A DNA stretch of 64,000 nt from an uncultured Aquimarina sp. (GTDB lineage Bacteria > Bacteroidota > Bacteroidia > Flavobacteriales > Flavobacteriaceae), in NCBI RefSeq assembly GCF_947495315.1, contig NZ_CANLYD010000001.1, positions 558,001-622,000 of the forward strand, written 5' to 3'. Below the pieces are notes generated by a model. It made no database searches, was not told where the DNA came from, and saw nothing but the letters and a program-made list of their open reading frames with translations. Made by a program: the position numbers and the translations under genes. Positions 53,599-61,656 of the stretch are shown here, in pieces (position 1 is the first letter of the stretch; the number at the start of each line of letters is the position of its first letter).

Positions 53599-53620
53599 CT
53601 ACGAAGTTAAGGGGTCGTAG
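53599..53620 (+). other. Conserved 3'-UTR hairpin, copy 4
   Basis: CTACG (53599-53603) pairs with CGTAG (53616-53620), and the loop contains TTAAGGGGT (53607-53615). It belongs to the segment duplicated from or to 39750-40081. Confidence 0.7.
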
Positions 53621-53640
53621 AAAATAAGGTTGCAAGACAA

Positions 53641-53668
53641 AACCACTCAGGTTACTGGGTGGTTTTTT
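53641..53668 (+). terminator. Terminator of the 47657 gene
   Basis: AACCACTCAG (53641-53650) pairs with CTGGGTGGTT (53655-53664), loop GTTA, T tract to 53668. Confidence 0.9.
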
Positions 53669-53781
53669 GTTAGGATGAATTTATTGACGAACAAGTTAGT
53701 ACGAAGTGTATTCCAAAGTCTTCTATGCATCTTGTAGCATCCAGAAATACAGGTATGTTAAAATAACAGTACTTGAAAAAA

Positions 53782-53839
53782 TGTCTCCTAATTGTCTCCT
53801 GTCAACCCTTTTGGTTACCTGGCATATGAGTTAATATTG
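53782..53839 (+). promoter_or_regulatory. Orphan TGTCTCC direct-repeat operator plus promoter
   Basis: TGTCTCC at 53782-53788 and 53793-53799 (period 11) with -7 box TAATATTG at 53832-53839, 39 bp from the start of the proximal half-site. It is a duplicate of the 40063 operator, but no adhesin gene follows; the only downstream frame before the next operator is a 27-codon ORF at 53888-53971. Confidence 0.62.
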
Positions 53840-53887
53840 TAACATATTTTTCGTGGTACACTAAGTAACTGCTCTAAACTTGTAAAT

Positions 53888-53971
53888 ATGAAACAGTACT
53901 ACAATTGTCCTTTTGTCAATAGTAATCTAGAGGTAAAAATCATGTCAATTACTCACAAGGTCATTGCTTAA
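53888..53971 (+). CDS. Possible 27-codon ORF after the orphan promoter
   Basis: ATG at 53888 to TAA at 53971 encodes MKQYYNCPFVNSNLEVKIMS and seven more residues. It begins 48 bp after the orphan -7 box, a normal leader length here (40-50 bp in the adhesin genes). It may be the remnant of a removed gene or a non-coding transcript; no homology recognised. The 534-bp gap 53564-54097 otherwise holds the 3' module, the orphan promoter and the next operator. Confidence 0.2.
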   Translation: MKQYYNCPFVNSNLEVKIMSITHKVIA

Positions 53972-53988
53972 ATACTATAAAATAAGGC

Positions 53989-54047
53989 TGTCCCCCTATG
54001 TGTACCCTCACAAAAATTTGTTTCTGAGATGATAACTTTTACTATTG
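53989..54047 (+). promoter_or_regulatory. TGTCCCC/TGTACCC direct-repeat operator plus promoter of the 54098 gene
   Basis: TGTCCCCC (53989-53996) and TGTACCCT (54001-54008) have period 12. The -7 box TACTATTG (54040-54047) is 39 bp from the start of the proximal half-site. The operator class is shared with 45756-45814. Confidence 0.7.
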
Positions 54048-54097
54048 TATCAGATTCAACAACATTTGTATTTAAAAATTTTATAACCCTTAATCTT

Positions 54098-57000
54098 ATG
54101 AAAAAAAACTACCTTTTAACTTTACTACTATTTTGTACAGGAATTGCGATAAGTAATGCCCAATACACTAGTATTTCCGATACTAATTTTGAAGCAGCTT
54201 TAGAAGCACTTGGTTACGATGATATTTCTGGTGATGGTCAAGTGCCTACAGCGAATATCGCTAGTATAACCGACTTAGATGTACGAAATAAGCAAATTAC
54301 AGACCTATCTGGTATCGAAGATTTTATTGCATTAAAAGAATTGATGGTCAATCAAAATCTTATTTCTTCAGTAGATTTGAGCCAAAATACAGCGCTGGAG
54401 CTACTGTTTATTGGTGATAATGACTTAACTACCTTAGATCTTACTGCGAATACCAATCTGGATCACCTCAGTATTGATGATCTTAGTTTAGCAGCTGGAA
54501 TTGATATTTCTACGAATACGAAACTTACTAGATTTTCCGCCGAAAACTGTAATATCAGCACCATCGATCTCTCTAACAATACAGCAATAGAAGATCTTGA
54601 TTTGAGCAATAACGCATTAACTAGTTTAGATGTAACGAATGTAACCGCTTTAGAAACCTTGACAATAGAGGATAATCAACTGACCATCATTGATCTATCT
54701 AATAATACACTGCTTAAAACTTTTGCTTTTAGCAGAAATGACTTCTTAAGTCTTAATTTTTTAGGTCTTTCTAATTTAAAATTTATTAATGGTAGTGCTA
54801 ACGAAAATTTAGCTACGATTAACCTTGGAGGAGTAACAGCATTAGAAACATTTCAGGTAAATAACGGTATATTAACATCGCTGGATGTTAGTGAAGCAGT
54901 AAACTTAAGTTTTCTAAGCGTTGCAGGACATCAGTTAGAAACTCTGAATTTAAGCAATAATATAGCTCTAAACACTATTCAGATTTTTAGTAATAACCTG
55001 ACAAGTTTGGACTTACGTAATATTGATGTAACACAAATTACCTTTTTTGGAGCATCAAGTAATGATAACTTAGAATGTATATCTGTGAGCGATGTGGCTT
55101 TAGCAGAAGAAAACTTGAGCTCAGATTTTCGATACAGTATAGATTGTGCTGTATATACCTATATACCTGATGATAATTTTGAAGCCGCATTAGCTGCTTA
55201 TGATGATATTCCGGGAGATAATAATGTACCTACAGCCGCTATTGAGGTATTAACCAGCTTGGATATTTCTAATCAGAATATAGTTGACATAAGCGGTATT
55301 GAAGATTTTATAGCATTAACATCATTAAATGCAAGTGCTAATGGTTTAGAAAAAGTTGATTTTTCTGATAACACAAGTTTGCAAACCATTAATTTAGAAG
55401 AAAATTCATTAAGAATATTAGATGTATCTAGCTTGGTAAATTTAACAGGCCTTGAGGTAGATAAAAATGCATTATTCGATCTCAATATACAGAATGGTGC
55501 GAATACAAATCTAACCTTTTTTGATGCTACCGAAAATACTGATCTTAGTTGTATATTGGTTGATAATGCAACATACGCTACAGCTAATTTTACGAACATT
55601 GATAATCAAACCTCATTTAGTGAAACGGATTGTACGGTGTATGTTTCGATTCCCGATGCTAATTTTGAAGCCGCTTTATCTGCATATGATGATACCAGTA
55701 ACGATGGGCAAATACCCTTGGTTAATATCTATTTTGTTACAACGCTAAATGTGACTGGTGAAGGAATAACTGATCTTACAGGAATTGAAGCATTCGCATC
55801 ATTAAAAGATTTGAATTGTGGTAGTAATGCATTAACTTCTATTGATGTATCGAATAATACAAAACTTGAAGTATTAAATGTCGAGAGCAATCAACTTACG
55901 GTTTTAGACCTTTCCAAAAATACACTTTTAAAGGATCTTGACTGCGATGATAATGGCTTTACTGCGCTGGATTTTTCTAGTAACGTGAATTTAGTAGTAT
56001 TAAGTGCAGACGATAATTCGCAGTTAACAACGATCGATATTACAGGATGTACTCTATTAGAAGAGATGATTGTTGATGATTGTAATATCAGTACGTTGGA
56101 TTTGAGTACCAACATAAATTTAAAAGAATTAGATCTGGATACTAACAATAACCTGTCCTCCTTAGATGTAAGTAATAATATCTTATTAGAAGAAATCGAT
56201 CTGAATAATTGTCTATTTACCACGATAGATTTTAGTGCCAATACTCAATTAAAAGACGTAGACCTTTCAGAAAATCAAATAACAAATATAGATGTGTCTG
56301 CAAATACATTATTAGAAAATGTAGATCTAGATGGTAATCAGTTTACGGAGATTGATTTTACAGCTAATATAAATCTTGAAACAGTAGATATTGATGAAAA
56401 CCCTTTGCTAACTAAGGTTACTTTTGGAAACTCTCCTAATCTGAGAGCCATTTACGCTGACGAAACCGCTTTAGAAACAATTGATGTTTCATCATTCGGG
56501 GATTTAGAAATCCTGGATTTAGGTCAAACCAACCTGACAACATTAGATATTTCTGCAAATACTAATTTACGAGACTTGAGGGTCGACAATGCTGCTTTGG
56601 TAAGTTTAGATTTAAGAAACGGTAACAATAACGGGTTTTACAGAATGGACGCAACTACAAATGCCGGTCTTAGTTGTATTATGGTAGATGATGCAACTGC
56701 CGCTGTTACCGACTTTACAGATATTGATGCAGGGGTGATTTTTAGTGAAACAACTTGCGGATATACATTAATTCCTGATGCAAATTTTGAAGTATCGCTG
56801 TCTGCCTATGATGATATTGCCAATGATGGGCAAGTACCCACAGCGAATATCGAAAGTGTTTCTATCCTTGATATATCTAATAGTAACATAGCTGACCTTA
56901 CAGGTATTGAAGCTTTTGGAGGTCTAGAGAACCTAAATGCCGATTCTAATAGCTTATCGACGATTGATTTATCAAGCAATACGAATTTACAGATTTTAAG

Positions 57001-59257
57001 TGCTATGGAGAATGGCTTGACAACAGTCAATGTATCGGGTAATCCGGAATTAGAAAGAATTAATTTAAACGATAATAATATTTCAAATATTGATGTAACT
57101 AACAATATCTTTCTTGAAATACTGGAAATCAATGAGAATAACTTAACAGCTATAGATCTTTCGACCAATACTAATTTAGAGGAATTAGATGCCTATGATA
57201 ACCAAATTTCAAGTATTGATTTATCAAATAACACTTTTCTGGAGGTAGCTAATCTTGAAGCCAACGATATGAATAGTATTAACATATCAGGGCTTGCTGA
57301 CTTAGACGCTTTGTTTTTAGAAGAAAATAACTTATCCAGTATCGATCTTAGTGATAATATTTCTTTAACAACACTTATCTTAAACGATAATATAGCCTTA
57401 TCGACAATTAATCTTACAAATAATGTAGATATTCAGGTAGTTAGTTGTAATAATTGTAATGGGCTTTCATCTATCAACTTAGGAACTAGCACTGATCTTG
57501 AAAGTGTTAGTTTAAATAATACAGCCCTTACCAGTATTGATGTAAGTGCATTAGTGGATTTAATAGAACTTAGCGTTAGAGAAACAGATATAACCTTCTT
57601 AGATCTGTCCAATAATTCTATTTTGGTAGATATATATGCTAACGATTGTAAATTGAGAGGAATTAACCTCAGAAGTGGAGGGAATACAAGTATCGATGAA
57701 TTAGTAATTACCGGTAATCCAGATTTGTATTGTGTACAGGTGGATGATGCTACCTACAGTGCTGCTAATTGGACCAATATTGATGCACAAACATCGTTTA
57801 ATGATGTGAGCTGTGATTATACGCCACCGGTCATAATGCTGATCGGAGACAATCCACAAACGATAGAATTAGGAGCTGGTTATATAGAACTAGGAGCTAC
57901 TGTAGATGATGGAATAACAAATATTGTTATCTACAGTTCAGATTTTGTAGATGCAGTAGGGAGTTATACAATTAAGTATAATGCTACCGATGCTTCGGGT
58001 AATGTTGCTACCCAAGTAACCAGAACAATACATGTAGTAGATACCACTGCTCCAGTAATTACCTTAACAGGAGACAATCCACAAACAATCGAATTAGGAG
58101 CTGGATATACAGAATTAGGAGCTACTGTTGATGATGGAATCACAAATGTTATTATTGACAGTTCAGATTTTGTAGATGCAGTAGGAAATTATACAATTAG
58201 GTATAATGCTTCTGATGCTTCTGGTAATGTTGCTACAGAAGTAACCAGAACAATACATGTAGTAGACACCACTGCACCAGTGATTAGTTTAGTAGGAGAT
58301 AATCCACAAACGATAGAATTAGGAGCTGGTTATACAGAATTAGGAGCAAATGTAGATGATGGAATCACAAATATTGTTGTCGATAGTTCAGATTTTATAG
58401 ATGCCGTAGGAAATTATGCAATTAGGTATAATGCTACGGATGCTTCTGGCAATGTTGCTACAGAAGTAACCAGAGCAGTAGATGTAGTAGATACTACTAA
58501 TCCGACATTGGTTTGTCAAAACATAATCGTACAGCTTGATGATACAGGTAATGTTACGATAACGGCAGATCAGGTTGATAATGGTACAACAGATCTTTCT
58601 GGGATCGTGTCCTTAAGTTTAGATATCTCGACATTTGATTGTGCTACTATTGGAGATCATACAGTAGTATTAACTGCAATTGATGCGAATGGAAATGAAA
58701 ATAGTTGTACTGCAACTGTAACCGTAGAAGATTCGATAGCTCCAGTATTTAACACAACTACATTACCTTCTGATATCGAAGTTACTTTTGATACAGGCGA
58801 TATGTATACGCTGACAGATTTTACAGTGGGAGTAGAAGTTATTGATAATTGTGATACGAACAGATCTGTTTTGACTTCTACGATTACTCAAAATCCAGTA
58901 GCTGGTACTTTATTGGGTGCAGGAGATCATATTATTACTCTTATTGCTACTGATGCTAATTCGAATGAAGAAAGTGTAACATTTACCATCACTGTAAGTA
59001 ATGTTTTAAGTGTTGAAGAAAATGAGCAAGATCGTTTTACACTATATCCAAACCCAGCGAAACAACAATTTCAGGTTTCTGGAATCTCAGGAGAAGCGGA
59101 GCTATCTATTTATGATGTTAACGGACGTAGTTTACTTATAGAAAAGGTAGATGCTGGTCAATCTATATCTATTCAGGAGTTACCAAATGGGGTATATTTT
59201 GTAAAAATCACTATAGGAAATACCTATAAGACGATTAGATTAATGAAAAATGAATAG
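54098..59257 (+). CDS. T9SS-secreted leucine-rich-repeat surface protein, 1719 aa
   Basis: The frame is open from an ATG at 54029, but that codon lies upstream of the -7 box (54040-54047). The ATG at 54098 gives a perfect signal peptide (MKKNYLLTLLLFCTGIAISN) and has ACCCTTAA in its leader, so it is chosen. Four LRR blocks follow, each introduced by the cap IPDxNFExAL...YDDISGDGQVPTANI...LTGIEDFIAL. Three DUF5011 Ig-like domains of the ITN type, a HYR-like region and a T9SS type A sorting domain (last about 84 residues) complete it. The block cap contains a D-x-SGDG-x-V loop that could bind calcium (inference). Domain order matches 26926-32868 apart from the receptor-L region. A surface protein-binding role is likely. 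Its operator class links it to the regulator at 46402. Confidence 0.93.
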   Translation: MKKNYLLTLLLFCTGIAISNAQYTSISDTNFEAALEALGYDDISGDGQVPTANIASITDLDVRNKQITDLSGIEDFIALKELMVNQNLISSVDLSQNTALELLFIGDNDLTTLDLTANTNLDHLSIDDLSLAAGIDISTNTKLTRFSAENCNISTIDLSNNTAIEDLDLSNNALTSLDVTNVTALETLTIEDNQLTIIDLSNNTLLKTFAFSRNDFLSLNFLGLSNLKFINGSANENLATINLGGVTALETFQVNNGILTSLDVSEAVNLSFLSVAGHQLETLNLSNNIALNTIQIFSNNLTSLDLRNIDVTQITFFGASSNDNLECISVSDVALAEENLSSDFRYSIDCAVYTYIPDDNFEAALAAYDDIPGDNNVPTAAIEVLTSLDISNQNIVDISGIEDFIALTSLNASANGLEKVDFSDNTSLQTINLEENSLRILDVSSLVNLTGLEVDKNALFDLNIQNGANTNLTFFDATENTDLSCILVDNATYATANFTNIDNQTSFSETDCTVYVSIPDANFEAALSAYDDTSNDGQIPLVNIYFVTTLNVTGEGITDLTGIEAFASLKDLNCGSNALTSIDVSNNTKLEVLNVESNQLTVLDLSKNTLLKDLDCDDNGFTALDFSSNVNLVVLSADDNSQLTTIDITGCTLLEEMIVDDCNISTLDLSTNINLKELDLDTNNNLSSLDVSNNILLEEIDLNNCLFTTIDFSANTQLKDVDLSENQITNIDVSANTLLENVDLDGNQFTEIDFTANINLETVDIDENPLLTKVTFGNSPNLRAIYADETALETIDVSSFGDLEILDLGQTNLTTLDISANTNLRDLRVDNAALVSLDLRNGNNNGFYRMDATTNAGLSCIMVDDATAAVTDFTDIDAGVIFSETTCGYTLIPDANFEVSLSAYDDIANDGQVPTANIESVSILDISNSNIADLTGIEAFGGLENLNADSNSLSTIDLSSNTNLQILSAMENGLTTVNVSGNPELERINLNDNNISNIDVTNNIFLEILEINENNLTAIDLSTNTNLEELDAYDNQISSIDLSNNTFLEVANLEANDMNSINISGLADLDALFLEENNLSSIDLSDNISLTTLILNDNIALSTINLTNNVDIQVVSCNNCNGLSSINLGTSTDLESVSLNNTALTSIDVSALVDLIELSVRETDITFLDLSNNSILVDIYANDCKLRGINLRSGGNTSIDELVITGNPDLYCVQVDDATYSAANWTNIDAQTSFNDVSCDYTPPVIMLIGDNPQTIELGAGYIELGATVDDGITNIVIYSSDFVDAVGSYTIKYNATDASGNVATQVTRTIHVVDTTAPVITLTGDNPQTIELGAGYTELGATVDDGITNVIIDSSDFVDAVGNYTIRYNASDASGNVATEVTRTIHVVDTTAPVISLVGDNPQTIELGAGYTELGANVDDGITNIVVDSSDFIDAVGNYAIRYNATDASGNVATEVTRAVDVVDTTNPTLVCQNIIVQLDDTGNVTITADQVDNGTTDLSGIVSLSLDISTFDCATIGDHTVVLTAIDANGNENSCTATVTVEDSIAPVFNTTTLPSDIEVTFDTGDMYTLTDFTVGVEVIDNCDTNRSVLTSTITQNPVAGTLLGAGDHIITLIATDANSNEESVTFTITVSNVLSVEENEQDRFTLYPNPAKQQFQVSGISGEAELSIYDVNGRSLLIEKVDAGQSISIQELPNGVYFVKITIGNTYKTIRLMKNE

Positions 59258-59291
59258 ATAGAATCCTTTATTTTTTGCAGGAAGTTTAGTT

Positions 59292-59313
59292 CTACGAAGT
59301 TAAGGGGTCGTAG
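59292..59313 (+). other. Conserved 3'-UTR hairpin, copy 5
   Basis: CTACG (59292-59296) pairs with CGTAG (59309-59313), and the loop contains TTAAGGGGT (59300-59308). The hairpin is intact although the terminator after it is degraded. Confidence 0.7.
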
Positions 59314-59332
59314 ATGAGATTGCAAGATAAAT

Positions 59333-59355
59333 CCACTCAGTTTACTGGGTGGTTT
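59333..59355 (+). terminator. Degraded terminator of the 54098 gene
   Basis: CCACTCAG (59333-59340) pairs with CTGGGTGG (59345-59352), but the flanking AA/TT pairs are lost and the T run is cut to TTTG. Termination is probably weaker than in the other four copies. Confidence 0.6.
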
Positions 59356-59432
59356 GTCATTATCAAGAAGAGGTTATAAAACAACATTGATTATATTTAT
59401 ATTTACAAAGCCATAATTATTATTCATTGTAA

Positions 59433-60032
59433 ATGTCATTTATAGAAGGCTTTGGTATCGGATTAGCCATGATTATATTCGTTGGCCCGGTATTTTTTTT
59501 ATTACTTAACAGTAGTTTCCAATACGGAATAAAAGCTGGAGTATCTGTCGCTTTTGGTATCATAGTTAGTGATATTATCTGTGTTGTATTATGTTATTAT
59601 GGACTTTCTTCTTTTATGACAGCAACACAAAATCAATTCTGGATTGGTATTATTGGAAGCTGTATTCTCTTTGTATTGGGAATTAATTACCTATTTAAAA
59701 AAGCAATAATTACCAAGGATTTATCTGTAGTTTCTAAAAAATGGAGCACATTTTTTATAAAAGGCTTTAGCGTAAATTTTTTTAATCCGTTCGTGTTTGT
59801 TGTTTGGATTGGAGTGTTTAAATATGGACAACAAAAATATGAGAATACTACATCGATTTTAGTGTTTTTGATTGCGGTTTTAGTAGGTGTTTTAACTACA
59901 GATTTGTTAAAGGTATTTCTTTCAGAAAAACTTAAAAAATTCATCTCAGAGTATAGACTAAGCGTTTTTTTTAAAGTTACTGGAGTAGTATTATTAATCT
60001 TCTCTTTTCGTCTGGCATATTTAGTTTGGTAG
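59433..60032 (+). CDS. LysE/RhtB-family amino-acid exporter
   Basis: 199 residues with about six hydrophobic helices. The N-terminus (GFGIGLAMIIFVGPVFFLLL) contains the Gly-Pro motif typical of LysE family translocators. The family exports amino acids or related small molecules across the inner membrane by antiport; the substrate cannot be predicted. It lies 175 bp after the last adhesin gene, and the weak terminator in between might allow some read-through. The leader has no CCCCTTA element and no direct repeat, so it is outside the adhesin regulon. It marks the right border of the cluster. Confidence 0.88.
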   Translation: MSFIEGFGIGLAMIIFVGPVFFLLLNSSFQYGIKAGVSVAFGIIVSDIICVVLCYYGLSSFMTATQNQFWIGIIGSCILFVLGINYLFKKAIITKDLSVVSKKWSTFFIKGFSVNFFNPFVFVVWIGVFKYGQQKYENTTSILVFLIAVLVGVLTTDLLKVFLSEKLKKFISEYRLSVFFKVTGVVLLIFSFRLAYLVW

Positions 60033-60055
60033 CATCGGATGAAATTGATTTTCGT

Positions 60056-60063
60056 TATATTTG
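60056..60063 (+). promoter_or_regulatory. -7 box of the DUF1761 gene
   Basis: TATATTTG matches TAnnTTTG, 27 bp before the ATG. No well-spaced -33 element and no direct repeat. Confidence 0.45.
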
Positions 60064-60089
60064 AGAAACAACTTTAAATACTAACTAAT

Positions 60090-60590
60090 ATGGAATTCAA
60101 TTTTTTAATTGTTGCAGCGGCAGCATTGATCCCTATGGTATTGGGGTTTATCTGGTATAATCCAAAAGTTTTTGGAACCGCCTGGATGAATGCATGTGGA
60201 TTTACTGCAGAAGATTTAAAAGGAGGTAATATGGCAATAATATTTATTGTTTCATTTATTCTCAGCCTTATGTTAGCTTCTTCTCTTCCTACTATGGTGA
60301 TACATCAAAATGGTTTTTTTCAAACTTTGATGAATGAACCGAACTTAGCAAAGGAAGGTACCGAGGTCTATCAGTATACTCAGGATTTTATGAATAAGTA
60401 CGGAACCAACTTTAGAACATTTAAGCATGGTGCTTTACATGGAGCTATGGCTGGAATATTTTTTGTTTTACCTGTATTGGGAACCAATGCTTTATTCGAA
60501 AGAAAAGGAGCTAAATATATATTAGTAAATGTTGGTTATTGGATTGTATGTCTAGCATTAATGGGAGGCGTAATTTGCGAATTCACCTAA
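60090..60590 (+). CDS. DUF1761-family membrane protein
   Basis: 166 residues with about four membrane helices. The N-terminus (AALIPMVLGFIWYNPKVFGT, then WMNACGFTAEDLKGGNMAII) is the typical DUF1761 beginning. The function of this family is not known. A hydrophilic loop of about 45 residues follows the second helix (VIHQNGFFQTLMNEPNLAKE). It is transcribed in the same direction as the LysE-family gene with a 57-bp gap that contains its own -7 box, and it ends at a bidirectional terminator. Confidence 0.85.
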   Translation: MEFNFLIVAAAALIPMVLGFIWYNPKVFGTAWMNACGFTAEDLKGGNMAIIFIVSFILSLMLASSLPTMVIHQNGFFQTLMNEPNLAKEGTEVYQYTQDFMNKYGTNFRTFKHGALHGAMAGIFFVLPVLGTNALFERKGAKYILVNVGYWIVCLALMGGVICEFT

Positions 60591-60606
60591 TATATTTTGC
60601 TAATCA

Positions 60607-60643
60607 TAAAAAAAAGGGTTCGATATTTTGAACCCTTTTTTTA
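60607..60643. terminator. Bidirectional terminator between convergent genes
   Basis: GGGTTC (60616-60621) pairs with GAACCC (60630-60635). An A run before and a T run after serve both strands, between the ends of 60090-60590 (+) and 60641-61654 (-). Confidence 0.9.
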
Positions 60644-61654
60644 TGATTTATCTCCAAGTACTCTTGCGAAAAGTTTTTTAAGCATTGGAGTAGCATCCTC
60701 AATAACACGCTCTCTTTCTTTTGCTTTTAATTCACCATTAGTATCGTAATACAGCTCATAGCTGAATACAAAACGGCTAGCATCTGCGCCCATTCCTAAT
60801 TGACCAAACCTAAGATCATTAAAATAGGTTTTATCATTGTCTTTTTCGATAGTATACCACCCTTCAGTTAATTTGATGAGACGCGGAATTAACGGGTCAT
60901 CTTTTAGATCTCCCAATAAATGGTGGTTTTTAGGAAACTCAGCAAAGTCTATGATATCTGGTTCATCGAGAAATGAATAATAGCCGATAAGAAATGAGTC
61001 TTTGGTCTCTATATTGGCAGTCCACAAAATGCTATTAAGTGGAGTAGGACGAGTTTGTATCTCATTGTATTGTACGTGTTGATTCTCTAGATTGATCGTA
61101 AAATTAGATTCTGCAGATCGTTGAAGAAAAAGGGTGATTAGTAGGTAGGTACAGCTACAATATAATCCGAGATTATTAAATTTTCGTCTTTTCGGGTGTG
61201 TTCTCTTGTAAAACATTGTAATAATAAGAAAGATCAAAAAAGGAACTGTATACAATGGATCCACTACAAAAATGTTATTGAAAGCTACTTTGTAGTCTAG
61301 AGGCCAGAATAATTGCGTTCCCCAAGTTGTAAATGCATCCAGAATTGGGTGCGTAAACAGTCCAAGAAACATCAATTTCGTCCAATCTTTCCAATCAGCT
61401 TCTTTATTTCTATATAATTTAGCAATCAACCATCCGAAGATAGGGGCCATAATAATGCTAAACAATATAGAATGAGAAAATCCTCTATGCAATTCATTAG
61501 AAGTAACATTGTCAAAAAACAATTTAGCCATGACATCTAGATCTGGAATTGTTCCCGCAATGGCTCCCCAAAGCATTGCTTTATTGCCAACTTTTTTTCC
61601 TATGGCAGCTTCGCCCACAGCAGCACCAAGTACGATCTGGGTTAATGAATCCAT
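60641..61654 (-). CDS. YdjM-like membrane-bound metal-dependent hydrolase
   Basis: 337 residues. The conserved core of the family is visible: TIPDLD (Asp 38, Asp 40), HRGFSHS (His 56-Ser 62) and THPILDAFTTWGTQLFWP (His 102, Asp 106), interspersed with membrane helices. The family (YdjM/LexA-regulated-type membrane hydrolases) is annotated as metal-dependent but has no firmly known substrate. The C-terminal half (about 210-337) is a soluble domain. The start codon is 2 bp after the stop of the upstream gene, so both are one operon. Confidence 0.88.
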   Translation of the reverse strand: MDSLTQIVLGAAVGEAAIGKKVGNKAMLWGAIAGTIPDLDVMAKLFFDNVTSNELHRGFSHSILFSIIMAPIFGWLIAKLYRNKEADWKDWTKLMFLGLFTHPILDAFTTWGTQLFWPLDYKVAFNNIFVVDPLYTVPFLIFLIITMFYKRTHPKRRKFNNLGLYCSCTYLLITLFLQRSAESNFTINLENQHVQYNEIQTRPTPLNSILWTANIETKDSFLIGYYSFLDEPDIIDFAEFPKNHHLLGDLKDDPLIPRLIKLTEGWYTIEKDNDKTYFNDLRFGQLGMGADASRFVFSYELYYDTNGELKAKERERVIEDATPMLKKLFARVLGDKS

Positions 61655-61656
61655 AA

